A model generated the notes under the pieces. That model was given only the letters and a program-made list of their open reading frames with translations. It was not told the origin of the DNA and made no database searches. 64,000 bases of DNA, from assembly GCF_001418345.1 (NCBI RefSeq), contig NZ_LIPW01000002.1, positions 124,001 through 188,000 of the forward strand, read 5' to 3'. Each line of letters starts with the position of its first letter. Positions within the stretch are counted from its first letter, which is position 1. This stretch comes from Pseudidiomarina woesei. Lineage in GTDB: Bacteria; Pseudomonadota; Gammaproteobacteria; Enterobacterales; Alteromonadaceae. Shown one piece after another: positions 30,157 to 38,609 of this stretch. The position numbers and the translations under genes were made by a program.

Positions 30157-30879
30157 ATGTTAAAGCCAGCACGCCGTGAAAAAGCCACAAAGGCGCCACT
30201 AAATTGGCAGCAGTTACCTCATGGATTATGGCTTAAGCAGCAATTAAGCGAAACGTTGGCGCCACATACGGCGAAAATGTTTGGCTATTATTCGGCTCGC
30301 TTGGGGCACTTAGCAGCGCAACTAGAATTACCGGAATTACGACTGCAACATGATTTTTCAGTAGCTGCGGATGCCGAGCCCAAAGTTAGAGCCGAGTTGG
30401 AACACTTGCCGTTTGCTGAGTCCGCGTTGGATGCAGTATTTTTAGTCGGGCAACTTGAATTTGAACGTGATCCACACCAAGTATTAAGGGAAGTGAGTCG
30501 CAGTTTAATTGCCGATGGCTACGTGGTGATTGCCGGCTTTAATCCGCTATCACCAGCATTATTAACTGGATTATGGCCGAGTAACTTGCGGCAATTACCA
30601 TGGTGTGGTCGTTATTTTACCAAGGCACGCATATGCGACTGGCTGTCGTTGTTAAATTTTGAGGTGGTCGCATCGGGCTATGTGGGCGCAACACTAATGT
30701 GGTCTGCGACTAAGCGTCCGGATTTTGCGTTTGCTCGGCTGAGCCAAATGGCGCCACCACTGCGTAGTATGTACTATCTGGTAGCACGTAAGCGCGAGTT
30801 CCCGTTAACCGTTGTTCGTGTGCGCAAGCGCAATAAACCACGCATGAGTTCAATGCCCGTTGCAAATCGTGTTAAATAG
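30157..30879 (+). CDS. YafS-like SAM-dependent methyltransferase
   Basis: A 240-residue class I methyltransferase of the Methyltransf_11 type. The region after LEHLPFAESALDAVFLVGQ, with HQVLREVSRSLIADGYVVIAGFN, is the usual strand-4/strand-5 signature, although the glycine-rich SAM loop is weak. Its position between gloB and rnhA is that of E. coli yafS, a gene of unknown substrate. A GAGGG site precedes the ATG. No function beyond methyl transfer can be read. Confidence 0.8.
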   Translation: MLKPARREKATKAPLNWQQLPHGLWLKQQLSETLAPHTAKMFGYYSARLGHLAAQLELPELRLQHDFSVAADAEPKVRAELEHLPFAESALDAVFLVGQLEFERDPHQVLREVSRSLIADGYVVIAGFNPLSPALLTGLWPSNLRQLPWCGRYFTKARICDWLSLLNFEVVASGYVGATLMWSATKRPDFAFARLSQMAPPLRSMYYLVARKREFPLTVVRVRKRNKPRMSSMPVANRVK

Positions 30880-30907
30880 AAATTTGTCGATAAAATAGGA
30901 GTTGTTG

Positions 30908-31303
30908 ATGTTAAGTCCGAAGGAATACTGTGCTCAAGCGCAAGCGAACGTAACTGAAGTAGACATACATGCATTGCAGCAAAAAATTGCCGAGGGAGCT
31001 CGCGTGATTGATGTACGGGAACCAGGTGAATTTGCCGCTGGGCATATCCGTCAAGCCGTGAACATGCCTCGTGGCGTGTTAGAAATGCAAATTAATCAAC
31101 ACCCTGCGGTAGCCGGATATGACGACGCACTGCAGCGAATTGCTGAAGAACCATTGTATTTAATTTGTCGCTCCGGTGGGCGCTCAGCGTTAGCTGCGGA
31201 GTCGTTAGTGCGTATGGGCTTTGATAAAGCGAAGGTCATTTCTGTCGCCGGCGGTATGCAGGCTTGGGAAGAAGCCAAATACCCACAAGTTGCCGGCGAA
31301 TAA
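30908..31303 (+). CDS. Rhodanese-like sulfurtransferase
   Basis: A 131-residue single rhodanese domain: ARVIDVREPGEFAAGHIRQA and the active-site loop LICRSGGRSALAAESL with the catalytic cysteine that carries a persulfide sulfur. The frame opens with two TTG codons, but the ATG at 30908 has AGGAG six bases upstream and is chosen. It sits between the yafS-like gene and rnhA, where E. coli has no gene, and is convergent with rnhA (one base between stop codons). The sulfur donor and acceptor are unknown. Confidence 0.88.
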   Translation: MLSPKEYCAQAQANVTEVDIHALQQKIAEGARVIDVREPGEFAAGHIRQAVNMPRGVLEMQINQHPAVAGYDDALQRIAEEPLYLICRSGGRSALAAESLVRMGFDKAKVISVAGGMQAWEEAKYPQVAGE

Positions 31304-31304
31304 A

Positions 31305-31778
31305 CTAAGCCTCTGGATTGAACCCGCTGTCCTCAAGCAGTATCTTGCTGCTTGCTGCGACGCGGGCAAGTTCGTCGCAGCGCTCATTTTGTGGGTGGCC
31401 AGCATGGCCTTTCACCCAGTCCCAACGCACTGAATGATGACGCTGCGCGGCCTGGTCAAGAGCTTGCCATAAATCGGCGTTTTTTACTGGTTTGCGGTTT
31501 GAAGTACGCCAACCGTTTTTTTTCCAGTTATGAATCCAGCTTTGAATACCTTGGCGTAGGTATTGACTATCTGTCGTTAACACGACATCGCAGGGCCGAG
31601 TTAAAGCCTCTAAACCCTTTACCGCAGCAAGCATTTCCATGCGATTATTGGTGGTTAATTTATAACCCTGCGACAATTCCTTTTGGTGTTCACCGTATTC
31701 AATAACCACACCATAGCCACCAGGCCCTGGGTTACCTAGGCAGGATCCGTCAGTATAGATGTGTACTTTTTTCGACAT
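31305..31778 (-). CDS. rnhA: Ribonuclease HI
   Basis: A 157-residue RNase H that removes RNA from RNA-DNA hybrids such as R-loops and primers. All four catalytic acids are seen: D in [16 protein letters not shown] in [12 protein letters not shown] in [11 protein letters not shown] and D in NERCDELAR. The frame extends 26 codons further upstream, but the ATG at 31778 starts the conserved [11 protein letters not shown] and gives the family length (E. coli 155). Its upstream region contains one arm of a 19-base inverted repeat; the other arm is before dnaQ. Confidence 0.95.
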   Translation of the reverse strand: MSKKVHIYTDGSCLGNPGPGGYGVVIEYGEHQKELSQGYKLTTNNRMEMLAAVKGLEALTRPCDVVLTTDSQYLRQGIQSWIHNWKKNGWRTSNRKPVKNADLWQALDQAAQRHHSVRWDWVKGHAGHPQNERCDELARVAASSKILLEDSGFNPEA

Positions 31779-31801
31779 ATAAATGTTACTCGTTTTTCGT
31801 G

Positions 31802-31820
31802 CGCTGCGCTGTTCGTTATT
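31802..31820 (-). repeat. Inverted repeat, rnhA-side arm
   Basis: These 19 bases, read on the minus strand (AATAACGAACAGCGCAGCG), are identical to 31930-31948 on the plus strand. Both copies are also preceded by a short AACC match. The arms point outward, one toward rnhA and one toward dnaQ, about 110 bases apart. Confidence 0.9.
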
Positions 31821-31929
31821 GGTTGATAGTTTGCTTGTTTTGTTGAGTCGGAACAAGTAAACACATCAAAAAATATCAAATCCACTTGGTTCTAAAATTC
31901 TGTTAGACTCGTGCTTCTAACCAATAGCG

Positions 31930-31948
31930 AATAACGAACAGCGCAGCG
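31930..31948 (+). repeat. Inverted repeat, dnaQ-side arm
   Basis: An exact 19-base copy of the rnhA-side arm in opposite orientation. It runs almost directly into the heptanucleotide array before dnaQ, and its ACGAAC core resembles the repeat unit, so the array may have grown from this arm. Confidence 0.9.
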
Positions 31949-31950
31949 AA

Positions 31951-31994
31951 CGAACAACGAACAACGAACAACGAACAACGAACAACGAACAACG
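31951..31994 (+). repeat. Heptanucleotide tandem repeat in the dnaQ leader
   Basis: Six perfect head-to-tail copies of CGAACAA (31951-31992) plus a partial CG. The array ends eight bases before the dnaQ ATG and abuts the weak ribosome-binding sequence CGGAA. Units of seven are out of step with codons, but the array is outside the coding region, so slippage would change leader length and not reading frame. Confidence 0.95.
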
Positions 31995-32002
31995 GAATAC
32001 CT

Positions 32003-32689
32003 ATGCGACAAATAGTTCTTGATACAGAAACCACCGGTTTAGATCCCGCCCAAGGCCATCGGATCATTGAAATTGGTGCGGTTGAAGTGATTCGCCGAAA
32101 ATTAACCGGTCGAACCTTCCATGTTTATATCAATCCGCAGCGCGTCGTTGAGCAAGAAGCTATTGAAGTGCACGGAATCACCAACGAGTTTCTGCAGGAC
32201 AAGCCTGTATTTGCGCAGATAGCGGATGACTTTTTAAATTTTATTGAAGGTGCTGAGTTAGTTATTCATAACGCTGCGTTCGACGTTGGCTTTATGAATC
32301 ATGAGTTCGCATTACTGCGTAACGGTACCGGTAAAACGACGGACTACTGCACTGTGCTTGATACGCTGATGTTAGCGCGAGAAATGCGACCAGGGCAGAA
32401 AAATAATTTGGATGCTCTGTGTCGTGCCTATGGTATCGACAACTCAAACCGAACCTTCCACGGTGCATTGCTTGATGCTGAGTTGTTAGCCGATGTTTAC
32501 CTGATGATGACCGGCGGGCAGACTAAACTCGAGCTAGCTGGCCAACATAAACATCAGAAAGGCTCACAGAATACAGGGTGGACGCGCATTGAGAATAAAC
32601 CTGCACTGAAAGTGGTGCGTGCCAATGCAGATGAAGAGCAAGCGCATCAGCAGCGACTGGCAATAATTGATAATCATTTGTGGCAATAG
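32003..32689 (+). CDS. dnaQ: DNA polymerase III epsilon subunit (proofreading exonuclease)
   Basis: A 228-residue 3'-5' exonuclease of the DEDDh type that edits errors of the replicative polymerase. The motifs are complete: VLDTETTGLD (Exo I), NAAFDVGFMNHEF (Exo II) and FHGALLDAELLADVY (Exo III with the histidine). The C-terminal tail that binds the alpha subunit follows. It is divergent from rnhA and followed by tRNA-Asp genes, as in E. coli (rnhA-dnaQ-aspV). A tandem repeat array lies directly before the start and may affect expression. Confidence 0.96.
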   Translation: MRQIVLDTETTGLDPAQGHRIIEIGAVEVIRRKLTGRTFHVYINPQRVVEQEAIEVHGITNEFLQDKPVFAQIADDFLNFIEGAELVIHNAAFDVGFMNHEFALLRNGTGKTTDYCTVLDTLMLAREMRPGQKNNLDALCRAYGIDNSNRTFHGALLDAELLADVYLMMTGGQTKLELAGQHKHQKGSQNTGWTRIENKPALKVVRANADEEQAHQQRLAIIDNHLWQ

Positions 32690-32787
32690 TTTTTCGTTGT
32701 TTAGGGTCGGCTAGGTTGTAGAGTTAGCTACTTTTGCAACGTTTTGCGCATTTTTCAGGCAAACGATACAAAAGTTGAAAAAAAAGG

Positions 32788-32816
32788 TTGACGATAGAAT
32801 GCCGCACTCGTAATAT
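32788..32816 (+). promoter_or_regulatory. Sigma-70 promoter for the tRNA-Asp genes
   Basis: TTGACG (32788-32793) and TAATAT (32811-32816) are separated by 17 bases, a near-consensus promoter. The bases just after the -10 box are GC-rich (CGCTCCGC), a discriminator typical of stable RNA promoters under stringent control. Confidence 0.85.
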
Positions 32817-32866
32817 TCGCTCCGCATTCAGGGGCACCCACCCGGGTTACCCAGAATCAGGAAAGC

Positions 32867-32943
32867 GGAGCGGTAGTTCAGTTGGTTAGAATACCGGCCT
32901 GTCACGCCGGGGGTCGCGGGTTCGAGTCCCGTCCGCTCCGCCA
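32867..32943 (+). tRNA. tRNA-Asp (GTC)
   Basis: A 77-base tRNA with an encoded CCA end. The acceptor stem GGAGCGG pairs with CCGCTCC; the T arm is CGGGTTCGAGTCCCG; the anticodon GTC is at 32901-32903 in the loop CTGTCAC. It corresponds to aspV next to dnaQ in E. coli. Confidence 0.98.
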
Positions 32944-32973
32944 CTTTCCTGAAAATTGGTTTCATACCGCTGC

Positions 32974-33050
32974 GGAGCGGTAGTTCAGTTGGTTAGAATA
33001 CCGGCCTGTCACGCCGGGGGTCGCGGGTTCGAGTCCCGTCCGCTCCGCCA
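32974..33050 (+). tRNA. tRNA-Asp (GTC), second identical copy
   Basis: Identical over all 77 bases to the copy at 32867, with the anticodon GTC at 33008-33010 and an encoded CCA. It follows after 30 bases and is presumably processed from the same transcript. Confidence 0.98.
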
Positions 33051-33089
33051 TTTCAAACGATTATCTATTCTTTTTTGGAGTGTCGTGCG

Positions 33090-33437
33090 ATGAGTTTGGC
33101 TAACGCCTGCTTGACGTGTGGGGCTTGCTGCGCGTCTTATCGTGTATCTTTCTACTGGGGCGAAGCAACTGGCGCTCCTGAAGGTTATGTTCCCAGCGAA
33201 CTGACTGAATCCTTTCATCCTTATTTGCTGTGCATGCAGGGCACCAATACTAAATACCCGCGATGTGTAGCGTTGGAAGGCGAAATTGGTCAGCACGTAA
33301 GTTGCAGTATTTATCAAAACCGTCCTAGTCCATGTCGCGACTTTGATATCTCCATCAATGGTTCAAACCCTTATTGTGACAAAGCGCGCGCTAAATATGG
33401 TCTCGCCAAGCTTATTCCTGTGCAAGAAGTAGCCTGA
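33090..33437 (+). CDS. YkgJ-family cysteine-cluster protein
   Basis: A 115-residue protein with the CxxCxxCC pattern of the YkgJ/UPF0153 family: CLTCGACCASYRVSF at the start, a central CMQG, then HVSCSIYQNRPSPCRDF and a last cysteine in NPYCDKA. The cysteines probably bind zinc or an iron-sulfur cluster; the family has no settled function. A TTG 15 bases upstream is in frame, but the ATG at 33090 has TGGAG nine bases before it. The gene lies just behind the second tRNA-Asp. Confidence 0.82.
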   Translation: MSLANACLTCGACCASYRVSFYWGEATGAPEGYVPSELTESFHPYLLCMQGTNTKYPRCVALEGEIGQHVSCSIYQNRPSPCRDFDISINGSNPYCDKARAKYGLAKLIPVQEVA

Positions 33438-33550
33438 TACAGCGCGCGAATGGGGTAAATTGTTACAATTGCGCCATGAATGGCTCTTGAGCCGATCTGC
33501 ATAGGGGGTTACATTAGTAGGGTTAAATACAACCACAAGGGAGATACCTT

Positions 33551-35728
33551 ATGCGCAAGAGCCTAATCGCTGTTGCTATTGGCGCGACATTAACGGTCGC
33601 TGCATGTTCTGATAAAGAAGCAACGCAAGCTGTGAATGAAACAGCTCAAACCGAACAAACACAAGCAGTTGAATTTAATCAAAGCAACCCATTTTATGCT
33701 GAGAGCTCGCTGCCTTTCCACGCGCCAGATTTTTCAAAGATCAAATTTGAGCATTACAAGCCAGCATTATTGGCAGGTATGGAAGCGCATAGCAAAGAAA
33801 TTGAAGCTATTGCGAATAACGCTGAAGCACCAACTTTTGAAAACACGATCGTTGAAATGGAGCGCTCTGGTGCTTTATTAAGCCGTGTTGCATCAGTTTT
33901 CTATAACGTTGCTGGTTCAAACGGTAATGATCAGACCCGCGCTTTGCAAGGCGAGTTGGCGCCATTAATGGCCGCTCATGGTGATAGTATTTCATTAAAC
34001 CCGAAATTATTCGCTCGCGTTAAAGCCGTATACGAAAACCGCGACAGCCTTGAAGGCGAAGCATTGCGTTTAGTGGAAGACACCTACAAAGGTTTTGTGC
34101 GTTCAGGTGCAGAGCTTAACGAAGAAGCAAAAGACAAAATTCGCGCAATTAATACCGAATTATCGTCATTAACTACTGAGTTTCAGCGCAACTTAATGGC
34201 GCTGGCCAAAGAAAATATGGTGATTGTTGATGACAAAGCGCAACTTGCGGGTTTAAGCGACACTGAAATTCAACAGCTAGCCGATGCAGCCACGGCTGCA
34301 GGTCATGAAGGCAAATACGCGATTTCAATTACTAATACGACGCGTCAGCCGATTTTGTCATCGTTGGAAAACCGTGAAGTACGTCAGCGCGTGTGGGAAG
34401 CATCAGCTTACCGCGGTACTGGCAACACTGAAACGGACAACCGTCCGCTGGTTAAGCGTTTAGCTGAATTGCGTGCGCAGAAAGCGCAGCTGTTAGGGTA
34501 CGACACCTGGGGTGACTACGTATTAGAAACCAGCATGGCAGGTAGCCCAGAAGCTGCGCAAAAAATGTTGCGTGACTTAGTACCAGCAGTTGTCAGCAAC
34601 GTTGAAGCTGAAAAAGCTGAAATTCAAGCGATGATCAACAGCGAAGGCGGTGATTTTGAAGTTCAGCCTTGGGACTGGGCTTACTATGCAGAAAAAGTGC
34701 GTGCTGAAAAATATGCACTAAATGCAGAAGAAGTTAAACAATATTTCGAATTTAACCGTGTGGTTGAAGACGGCGTATTTTATGCCATGAACCAGCTCTT
34801 TGGAATTAGCTTTGAGCAGCGTGATGACATTCCTACCTACGGCGATAACATCCGCGTTTATGAAGTAAAAGACATTGATGGCGAAACACTTGGTTTATTC
34901 TATGGCGACTGGTTTACCCGTGACGGTAAGCGCGGTGGCGCTTGGATGAGTTCATTTGTTAGTCAGTCTGAATTACTAGGCAACAAACCGGTAATTTTGA
35001 ACAACCAAAACATCAAAAAAGCTGCAGAAGGCCCAACTTTCCTGAGCTTTGATGAAGTAAGCACCATGTTCCATGAAATGGGTCACGGCTTGCACGGCAT
35101 GTTCTCTGACGTAATGTACCCATCACTGGCGGGTACGTCAGTGTCGCGCGACTACGTTGAGTTTCCTTCAACGTTCCAAGAAGACTGGATGTTGAACGAA
35201 AAAGTACTGAATAACTTTGCCAAGCATTATGAAACTGGCGAACCAATGCCAAAAGAATTACTTGATAAAGTGATGGCTGCGAAAAACTTCAACATGGGTT
35301 ATGACACACTTGAATATATCGCGTCAGCCTTGTTGGATTTTGAGTACCACACCTTAACGCCTGAAGCGGCAGCAAGCATTGAAGATGTTGCGGCATTTGA
35401 GGCTGCAGCACTTGAGCGTAATGGCGTAGCGATTGACGCGGTACCACCACGTTATAAATCAACCTTCTTCGCTCATGTGTTTGCCGGTGGTTATTCTGCT
35501 GGATATTACGCGTATATGTGGTCAGAAATTTTGGCTGCTGATGCGTTCAAATATATGCAAGAGCAGGGCGGTTTAACGCTCGAAAATGGTCAGAAATTCC
35601 GTGACACTATTTTGTCAAAAGGTAACAGTAAAGACCCAATGCAACAGTACATCGACTTCCGTGGCCAAGAGCCAACTGGTGAAGCGTTACTTGAGCGTCG
35701 TGGCTTAACCACACCTAAAATTGACTAA
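33551..35728 (+). CDS. M3-family metallopeptidase lipoprotein (Dcp/OpdA-like)
   Basis: A 725-residue zinc peptidase of family M3 (thimet oligopeptidase group), which trims short peptides. The zinc motif HEMGH is at residues 508-512 (MFHEMGHGLHGMFSD). The N terminus has a lipoprotein signal (LIAVAIGATLTVAACSDKE, lipobox VAAC), so it is probably anchored on the periplasmic side; E. coli Dcp and OpdA themselves are not lipoproteins. The closest well-known type is peptidyl-dipeptidase Dcp. A strong ribosome-binding site (AAGGGAG) precedes it and a terminator follows. Confidence 0.9.
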   Translation: MRKSLIAVAIGATLTVAACSDKEATQAVNETAQTEQTQAVEFNQSNPFYAESSLPFHAPDFSKIKFEHYKPALLAGMEAHSKEIEAIANNAEAPTFENTIVEMERSGALLSRVASVFYNVAGSNGNDQTRALQGELAPLMAAHGDSISLNPKLFARVKAVYENRDSLEGEALRLVEDTYKGFVRSGAELNEEAKDKIRAINTELSSLTTEFQRNLMALAKENMVIVDDKAQLAGLSDTEIQQLADAATAAGHEGKYAISITNTTRQPILSSLENREVRQRVWEASAYRGTGNTETDNRPLVKRLAELRAQKAQLLGYDTWGDYVLETSMAGSPEAAQKMLRDLVPAVVSNVEAEKAEIQAMINSEGGDFEVQPWDWAYYAEKVRAEKYALNAEEVKQYFEFNRVVEDGVFYAMNQLFGISFEQRDDIPTYGDNIRVYEVKDIDGETLGLFYGDWFTRDGKRGGAWMSSFVSQSELLGNKPVILNNQNIKKAAEGPTFLSFDEVSTMFHEMGHGLHGMFSDVMYPSLAGTSVSRDYVEFPSTFQEDWMLNEKVLNNFAKHYETGEPMPKELLDKVMAAKNFNMGYDTLEYIASALLDFEYHTLTPEAAASIEDVAAFEAAALERNGVAIDAVPPRYKSTFFAHVFAGGYSAGYYAYMWSEILAADAFKYMQEQGGLTLENGQKFRDTILSKGNSKDPMQQYIDFRGQEPTGEALLERRGLTTPKID

Positions 35729-35749
35729 ATATTTAATTAATCGGTACTG

Positions 35750-35779
35750 AAAAAACAGAGCCTCGGCTCTGTTTTTTTT
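35750..35779 (+). terminator. Rho-independent terminator after the M3 peptidase gene
   Basis: AAAAACAGAGCC, loop TC, GGCTCTGTTTTT and further T residues, 22 bases after the stop codon. Confidence 0.93.
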
Positions 35780-35920
35780 GTGCAAATAAAATTTCTTTAT
35801 ATAGTTAATAAATGGTTAAAGCTGTTAATTAAATTGATTTTTTTCAAATTTATTTCATAAATAAGTAAGCAACTCATGAAGTTGCGACAACAACAGATAA
35901 CATTACCAGGGAATGTATTT

Positions 35921-38512
35921 ATGAAAAAAATCAATTTACCTTTCGGGGTGTCGCTGTGTGCTATAGCAGTGGCTGCAGCGTTGCCGCAAATAGCATTGGC
36001 ACAGGACAATTCAGAAGTAAGCGAAACGGAAGCGCAAGAGCGAATCACAGTGACGGGTTCGCGCATTAATCGAACCGATTTGGAAACCGCTTCGCCTGTT
36101 GAAATTATTTCTCGCGAAGACATTGAAGCTTCAGGCTTTTCTAATCTTCAACAATTATTGGAGCGCTCCCCCGCGGCCGGTGTTGGTACCTTTTCGACCC
36201 GCGGCAACAGTCAAGACTCAACCGCCAATGGCGGGGCCGCGGTAAGCTTACGAGGCTTTGGTGCTGATGCGACCTTGGTGCTGGTGAATGGTCGCCGCGT
36301 TAACGTGTCTGCGTTTGCTGAAGGTGTTGCCAATTCATTTGTTGATATCAACACAATACCGGTGGCCGCCATTGAGCGTATCGATATTTTAAAAGATGGT
36401 GCGTCAGCTATTTATGGCTCGGATGCAGTGGCTGGTGTTGTTAACGTTATTCTTCGCAAAGACTACGAAGGAATGGAGCTTAGTTTAAGCCATGGCGCCA
36501 CGACAGGGCCTAGCTATGACGAAACTTCAGTCAGTACAGTTTGGGGGACAGGTTCAGCAACGAGCAACACCACGGTGATTTTTGACTACTATAAAAACAC
36601 GTCGATTATGGGGTCAGAAATGGGGCGCTTTGGTACCGCCAACCAAGCTCCTTATGGTGGTAATGACTTCCGCTCTTCTCGTGGTTATCCAGGAAACTTC
36701 ATTCTGAACGGTCAAGTGGTGATTGATCCAGACTGTCCGCCAGAACAAACTTTTGGTCAAACTTGTGTCTACGATTATGGGCCAGCCACCATGACTTGGC
36801 CTGAAGCTGAGCGAGTTGGTGCTATGGTGTTGTCTAACTTTCAAATTACGAGTGACATGGATGCCTACATCGAGTTTGCCGCTCAGCACAACAGTTCGAA
36901 GGCTGGCGGGGCCGCAACGCCGTTAGATGGCGATGCGGGCTTGTATGTACCGGCAAATCATCCAAACAATCCATGGGGTGAACGGGTAGAAATTAACCGT
37001 TATCGTACTGTCGATGCTGGTAACCGAGTGTGGGATATTGAGTCAGATACCTTACGGTTTGTGGCTGGCTTACGCGGCTATCTTGATACTTGGGCATGGG
37101 ATGTGTCTGCTACCAAAGCGCGTAGTCGTGGCCTGCAAACAGGTAGCAAAGATCAAGGCTGGGTGCGTACGGATTTTCTGCAAGAGGAAATTAATGCTGG
37201 CCGATATAATCCATTTGGCGGGGTCACCAACGACCCAGCGGTTATTGATGCTATTACCACAAGTTTAGTGCGTCGTGGCGAGTCACATCTGACTGCCGTA
37301 GATGCGAGCATTAGCGGTGAGCTTTTTCAGCTTGGCGATAATATGGTGTCAATGGCTGCAGGTTTTGAGTATCGCGAAGAAGATGTTGTTGATACCCCAG
37401 ATGATCAATTCCAACGCGGTTTAATTTTTGGTACTGAATCTGTTTCGGCACAAGCGGAGCGTGATCAATGGGCGGCCTATGCTGAGTTTTTAGTGCCCTT
37501 AGCCGATGCAGTTGAGCTAAGTTTAGCGCTACGTCACGATGATTACAGTGATTTCGGCTCAAGTACCAACCCGCAAGCAAAAATTCAGTGGTTTGTTTCT
37601 GATGATATCACTGTTCGAGCGTCGGCCGGAACAGGTTTCCGCGCACCCTCACTAGCACAAATTGGTTTGGGCCCGTCGCAAGTATCTCAGTTCTTTACTG
37701 ATACCTATCGTTGTCCAACGCCAGATCCGAACAACCCAGCCTGTGCCGCGACTGACTACACGATAGTTTTTGGTGGTAACCCGAACCTTGAGGCAGAAGA
37801 GTCGGAAAGCTGGAACATTGGTGGTGTATGGCAAGTAAACGACAGTTGGGACGTTAGTTTGGATTACTGGTCAATTGTGCAAGACAACAAAATTGACCGA
37901 AATAACTATGAACTTGTTTATGCAGCAGAGTGTAATGATCAAAACAGCACAATATGTGTGCGTTTGCCGCCGCTGCCCGGTGAAACCTTAGGTTCGTTAT
38001 CAACCCTATATAACAGCTATATCAACATCAGCTCGCAAGAAGCAACAGGGCTTGATGTGTCGACCAACTATTTGTGGCCGATTAGTGGTTTTGGTGATCT
38101 TAAGTTTGGTTTGGATTGGACTTACATGACCAAGTTTGAGAAAAATGGTATCGATTATGCGGGTGAGTATAATTACCCACAACATCGTTGGATTGGCAGT
38201 GTAGATTGGACGCGCGATGCATGGGGGGCGACAGCGATTGTCACTTACATCGGCGAGTTTGAAGATTATCAGTCACCGCAAGATGTCGAAAACTCGAAAG
38301 CGCGTACGGTTGATGCACATATGATGCTGGACTTACAAATGCGTTACGACATTAGCCAAGCCACGCGGTTAAGTGTTGGAGTCAATAATATCCTCGACGA
38401 AGAGCCGCCCTTTGCTATTGGGGACGGTGATGGCGACCTTTATGGATATGCATCAAGCGTTCATAATCCACGTGGCGCTTTTGCTTATGCGAAGTTGAAC
38501 TTTAAGTTTTAA
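35921..38512 (+). CDS. TonB-dependent outer-membrane receptor
   Basis: An 863-residue TonB-dependent receptor. It has a signal peptide ending in LPQIALAQ, a plug domain (ERITVTGSRINRTDLETASP, RIDILKDGASAIYGSDAVAG) and a 22-strand barrel that ends in an aromatic residue (KLNFKF). It moves an unknown ligand across the outer membrane using TonB-ExbBD energy. The RINRTDLETASPVEII plug type is common in marine gammaproteobacteria receptors for peptides or carbohydrates. I see no Fur box in the A/T-rich leader. An ATG at 35876 is in frame, but the one at 35921 has AGGGA upstream and starts the signal peptide. Confidence 0.92.
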   Translation: MKKINLPFGVSLCAIAVAAALPQIALAQDNSEVSETEAQERITVTGSRINRTDLETASPVEIISREDIEASGFSNLQQLLERSPAAGVGTFSTRGNSQDSTANGGAAVSLRGFGADATLVLVNGRRVNVSAFAEGVANSFVDINTIPVAAIERIDILKDGASAIYGSDAVAGVVNVILRKDYEGMELSLSHGATTGPSYDETSVSTVWGTGSATSNTTVIFDYYKNTSIMGSEMGRFGTANQAPYGGNDFRSSRGYPGNFILNGQVVIDPDCPPEQTFGQTCVYDYGPATMTWPEAERVGAMVLSNFQITSDMDAYIEFAAQHNSSKAGGAATPLDGDAGLYVPANHPNNPWGERVEINRYRTVDAGNRVWDIESDTLRFVAGLRGYLDTWAWDVSATKARSRGLQTGSKDQGWVRTDFLQEEINAGRYNPFGGVTNDPAVIDAITTSLVRRGESHLTAVDASISGELFQLGDNMVSMAAGFEYREEDVVDTPDDQFQRGLIFGTESVSAQAERDQWAAYAEFLVPLADAVELSLALRHDDYSDFGSSTNPQAKIQWFVSDDITVRASAGTGFRAPSLAQIGLGPSQVSQFFTDTYRCPTPDPNNPACAATDYTIVFGGNPNLEAEESESWNIGGVWQVNDSWDVSLDYWSIVQDNKIDRNNYELVYAAECNDQNSTICVRLPPLPGETLGSLSTLYNSYINISSQEATGLDVSTNYLWPISGFGDLKFGLDWTYMTKFEKNGIDYAGEYNYPQHRWIGSVDWTRDAWGATAIVTYIGEFEDYQSPQDVENSKARTVDAHMMLDLQMRYDISQATRLSVGVNNILDEEPPFAIGDGDGDLYGYASSVHNPRGAFAYAKLNFKF

Positions 38513-38531
38513 GCTTTGCTAAAAATCATGC

Positions 38532-38564
38532 AAAAGGGGACAGAGCTAGCTCTGTCCCCTTTTT
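38532..38564 (+). terminator. Rho-independent terminator after the TonB receptor gene
   Basis: A perfect palindrome, AAAGGGGACAGAG CTAG CTCTGTCCCCTTT, followed by a run of T residues, 19 bases after the stop codon. Confidence 0.94.
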
Positions 38565-38609
38565 TTTGGTATATAGTGACGTAAAATAAATGTGAAAGAG
38601 AGTAATGGA

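Noticed and set aside
32867-33050. The tandem tRNA-Asp genes as a prophage attachment site
   Set aside because: Both copies are full length, 30 bases apart, with no integrase, phage gene or foreign-looking DNA next to them.
33009-33317. A 102-codon minus-strand open frame ending in a WRSGRDSNPRPPA-like sequence
   Set aside because: It is the antisense of the second tRNA-Asp, a well-known false protein in databases, and it also overlaps the YkgJ-type gene.
35780-35920. A possible Fur box in the A/T-rich leader of the TonB receptor gene
   Set aside because: I could not find a 19-base match to the Fur consensus; A/T richness alone is not evidence of iron control.
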